The notes beneath the pieces are model-generated. The model was not told where the DNA came from. It did not search any database and worked only from the letters and a program-made list of their open reading frames with translations. From Gemmatimonadota bacterium (GTDB taxonomy: Bacteria; Gemmatimonadota; Gemmatimonadetes; Gemmatimonadales; GWC2-71-9): DNA of 16,587 nt. This document shows, one piece after another, positions 14,629 through 16,587 of this stretch. Made by a program: the position numbers and the translations under genes. The first letter of the stretch is position 1, and the number at the start of each line of letters is the position of its first letter. The stretch is taken from positions 1-16,587 of the forward strand of contig SMVY01000118.1 in assembly GCA_004357415.1 (NCBI GenBank), written 5' to 3'.

Positions 14629-14644
14629 GCCCGAACGTTCGGGC
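14629..14644. repeat. Perfect 16-bp palindrome at the tRNA 5' boundary
   Basis: GCCCGAACGTTCGGGC is a perfect inverted repeat with no spacer. Its last four bases (GGGC) are the first four of the tRNA acceptor stem. In the precursor, the leader GCCC could pair with this GGGC and compete with the mature acceptor stem, or the site could be a dimeric protein-binding site. Confidence 0.6.
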
Positions 14645-14715
14645 GAATAGCTCAGTTGGTTCAGAGCGCCTGCCTTACAAGCAGGAAGTCGGGGGTTCGA
14701 ATCCCTCTTCGCCCA
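14641..14715 (+). tRNA. tRNA-Val(TAC)
   Basis: A full cloverleaf can be drawn. The acceptor GGGCGAA (14641-14647) pairs with TTCGCCC (14708-14714), with discriminator A at 14715. The D stem is GCTC/GAGC. The anticodon stem CCTGC/GCAGG encloses CTTACAA with anticodon TAC (14676-14678), which reads GUA valine codons. The variable loop has five bases. The T stem GGGGG/CCCTC (one G-U pair) encloses TTCGAAT. The 3' CCA is not encoded (ATTT follows), so it must be added after transcription. Confidence 0.97.
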
Positions 14716-14808
14716 TTTGGTTGACTCGGCAAGCCGTACTTATTGAGGTCGTGAACTTGTGAATCGTTCCCCGATGGCAGGCACGCCCGTAGGAACATCG
14801 GGTCCGTT

Positions 14809-14813
14809 GGAGG
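14809..14813 (+). promoter_or_regulatory. Shine-Dalgarno site GGAGG fixing the start at 14822
   Basis: GGAGG ends eight bases before ATG 14822. Upstream in-frame starts (GTG 14759, ATG 14774) lack such a site and would put some 20 extra polar residues before the signal peptide, so 14822 is preferred. Confidence 0.75.
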
Positions 14814-14821
14814 CTGATGGA

Positions 14822-16561
14822 ATGCGATTGAATCGAATAATGGTGTTCGTGGCGCTTGGCATCGTCCTCGCTGCGCCGGTTGCGAGCCAAATCCCCTCCG
14901 GTGGCGGCCGCAGCGGCATGGTTCGGGCGGCGCCCAGGATGATGGTGGCCACACCGTACGTGTTCGCCTCGGCCGATTCGGCGGCCGCGGTTGCCGTGGG
15001 CGACGACCTCCGCGAGCGGATGAACCGGGCTGCGGGGAGCAACTTCCATGTCATCACTCGGGAGCAAATGAACGAGGCACTGGTGCAGTGGGGATACCCG
15101 CAAGACGCCATCCTGGACAACAACGTGGTTCTGCGGTTCGCCCAGCAGTTGAACGCGCGGACCATCGTCTTGAGCGCCATGAGCCGCGAGCAGGACGGTC
15201 GCTACTCGGTGACGACCCGGTTCGCCGGCGTGAACGACGACGCGGGCTATGTCGTGCGCCGGACCCAGGCGGTGGGCGAAACGCTCGAGGAGTTCGCCAA
15301 GGACCTGGCCGACGATTTCAAGGAGCCGATCCGGGCGTACAAGGACGCCAAGGAGTGCACCAGTCTCGCCCGCATGCCGGACAAACAGCGCGACGCCGTT
15401 AAAGCGGCCGAAAAGGCCCTCAAGCGGGTACCTAACCAGGGGCTGGCCGAGGTGTGTCTGGCCGAGATGGCCAAGGCCTCCGGCCAGCCGGCCGATTCAG
15501 TCATCTTCCACTTGCGCCGCGCGGTTGAAGGCGACCCGCTGAGCCTTCCGGCCTACACCATGTTGGCCGAGGAGTACGAGGCCCTGGGTGACACGGCCAT
15601 GGTGATCGAGTCGTTCCAGTCCATGTTGTTGATCGCTCCCACGAACGAGGCCCTGCGGCAAAACGCCATCAAGCTGTTCAACCAGTACGGGCACCCCGAA
15701 GCCGCCGTGGCGATCGCCGACGCCGGTATCGCGCGCGACCCCTTCAATCCCGATTTCTATGACCTGAAAGCCAACGCCCATGCCGTGGCCGGACAGATGC
15801 CTGAAGCCCTAGCCGCCCTGGCCATGTTGTACGACATCGACACTCTGGCGGTTGACTCCACCTACTTCCTCAAGGTGATGGTGTTCGCCGAAGCCGCCGA
15901 AGATACCGTGCAGTTGCTCCGCTTTGCCCAGATCGGTTCCGGGCGCTTCCCGGCCAACGTAACGCTACTCGAACAGCTGGCCAGCGCCTACGCATCGGCG
16001 GGCGCACTCGACAGTGCCATCGTGGTCACGACCAGGCTGTACCAACTCGACCCCACATCGGTCACGGCATTCCTCAAGACAGCCAAGGCCCTCGCCGACG
16101 ACCGGCGTATCATCGACGCAATCATCTTCGTTGATTACGCCGTCGCCCAAGGTGACGAGGCCGTACGGTTGAACGGCGCCACCATCCTGATCACCGGCGC
16201 GCTGCCGCTGTTGCAGGATCCGAGGGATCTCGAAGGGGCGGCCGAAGGATCCCGCAAGGCCATCGAGTTGGCCGCGGACGACCAACCGGCCATTACCCGA
16301 ACCGCCAGCTACATTCTCGGGTTGTCGACCTTCCTGATGGTACCGGCGCTCGACGAAGAAGCGGAAGCCGCCAAGTCCTGCGAGCTGGCGAGGCAGATGG
16401 ATCAGTTGCTGACGGAATCCGCCGGCGCGTTGGCCGCCGGGCGCGAGACCAACCCGGATCAGGTGGACACGTTCCTCGGCTACGTCGACCAGTACCAGCC
16501 CCGAGTCGAGTCCATGATCGGCGCCTACTGCGACGGTGCCGGCACGGGATCGGGCCGGTAG
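14822..16561 (+). CDS. Exported TolB-N/CsgG-like and TPR protein
   Basis: The protein has 579 residues. The N-terminus is a clear signal peptide: MRLNRI, then the hydrophobic MVFVALGIVLAAPV, with probable cleavage near VAS-Q (22/23). No lipobox is seen. Residues about 38-165 resemble the TolB-N/CsgG-like alpha/beta domain that often precedes TPRs: VATPYVF, AVGDDLRERM, FHVITREQMNEAL, QLNARTIVLSAMS, YSVTTRFAGV. Residues about 170-550 carry TPR-like helices (VCLAEMAKASGQPADS, AYTMLAEEYEALGDTA, LLEQLASAYASAGALDSAI). It is therefore a periplasmic or envelope protein with a protein-binding repeat array. It is separated from the operon by the tRNA and has its own ribosome-binding site. The exact function is unknown. 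Confidence 0.88.
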   Translation: MRLNRIMVFVALGIVLAAPVASQIPSGGGRSGMVRAAPRMMVATPYVFASADSAAAVAVGDDLRERMNRAAGSNFHVITREQMNEALVQWGYPQDAILDNNVVLRFAQQLNARTIVLSAMSREQDGRYSVTTRFAGVNDDAGYVVRRTQAVGETLEEFAKDLADDFKEPIRAYKDAKECTSLARMPDKQRDAVKAAEKALKRVPNQGLAEVCLAEMAKASGQPADSVIFHLRRAVEGDPLSLPAYTMLAEEYEALGDTAMVIESFQSMLLIAPTNEALRQNAIKLFNQYGHPEAAVAIADAGIARDPFNPDFYDLKANAHAVAGQMPEALAALAMLYDIDTLAVDSTYFLKVMVFAEAAEDTVQLLRFAQIGSGRFPANVTLLEQLASAYASAGALDSAIVVTTRLYQLDPTSVTAFLKTAKALADDRRIIDAIIFVDYAVAQGDEAVRLNGATILITGALPLLQDPRDLEGAAEGSRKAIELAADDQPAITRTASYILGLSTFLMVPALDEEAEAAKSCELARQMDQLLTESAGALAAGRETNPDQVDTFLGYVDQYQPRVESMIGAYCDGAGTGSGR

Positions 16562-16587
16562 CGGCGGGGGTTCCTCCACACCAGTGC

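Noticed and set aside
14641..14715. tRNA gene as an attachment site for a mobile element
   Set aside because: There is no integrase, transposase or repeated copy of the tRNA 3' end in the window.
14721..14749. TTGACT after the tRNA as promoter of the last gene
   Set aside because: The only -10-like sequence, TATTGA at 14741, is 14 bases away, which is too close; at 17-18 bases there is no match.
1..16587. CRISPR arrays, insertion sequences or riboswitches
   Set aside because: I saw no regularly spaced repeats, transposase motifs or recognisable riboswitch cores; 1-14246 is essentially all coding.

Overview
The window is GC-rich, and every coding sequence I accept lies on the plus strand. 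Its gene content is a Ras-like MglA GTPase with roadblock partners, PATAN/DUF4388 and TPR proteins, a chemosensory adaptation module, a Peptidase-MA-like protein and a secreted TolB-N/TPR protein. This fits an uncultivated soil-type bacterium, most likely Gemmatimonadota. That assignment is from general familiarity with such gene sets, not from a search; Acidobacteriota or a related phylum is possible.

Positions 1-14246 look like one long polycistronic unit of fifteen genes. Nearly every junction overlaps (ATGA, GTGA, TGATG or TAATG) or is separated by only 3-5 bases. The order is: a large TPR scaffold cut by the left edge (1-2157); a PATAN-TPR protein (2161-3306); a TPR-roadblock fusion (3299-4132); a roadblock protein (4129-4479); an MglB-like roadblock protein (4479-4940); MglA (4945-5544); a protein with two DnaA-type AAA+ modules and no DNA-binding domain (5541-7565); a second PATAN-TPR protein (7565-9184); CheR (9181-10005); CheD (10002-10490); CheB (10474-11553); two CheW proteins (11559-11981 and 11978-12469); a coiled-coil/TPR protein (12466-13338); and a membrane-anchored Peptidase-MA-like zincin whose true start is unclear (13425-14246).

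Read together, the unit looks like a chemosensory pathway wired to a polarity switch. CheR, CheD and CheB would set receptor methylation and deamidation, and the CheW pair would couple receptors to a kinase. MglA and its roadblock partners would form a GTP-dependent polarity module of the kind that directs type IV pilus or gliding motility. The PATAN and TPR proteins would be adaptors. No receptor, CheA or stand-alone CheY is in the window; they may lie upstream. The unexplained member is the tandem DnaA-type ATPase, which sits directly between MglA and a PATAN protein. It is the best candidate for an undescribed part of the system. Both PATAN proteins also carry a tandem 24-residue pattern like the c-di-GMP-binding MshEN motif of pilus motor ATPases.

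Positions 14247-14402 hold a nested inverted repeat, possibly a terminator, and a promoter-like pair placed so that the next gene could be leaderless. That gene (14403-14594) encodes a 63-residue protein with two membrane segments. A tRNA-Val(TAC) gene follows at 14641-14715, with a perfect 16-bp palindrome across its 5' end. The last gene (14822-16561) has a strong ribosome-binding site and encodes an exported protein with a TolB-N/CsgG-like domain and TPR repeats. I see nothing in 16562-16587.
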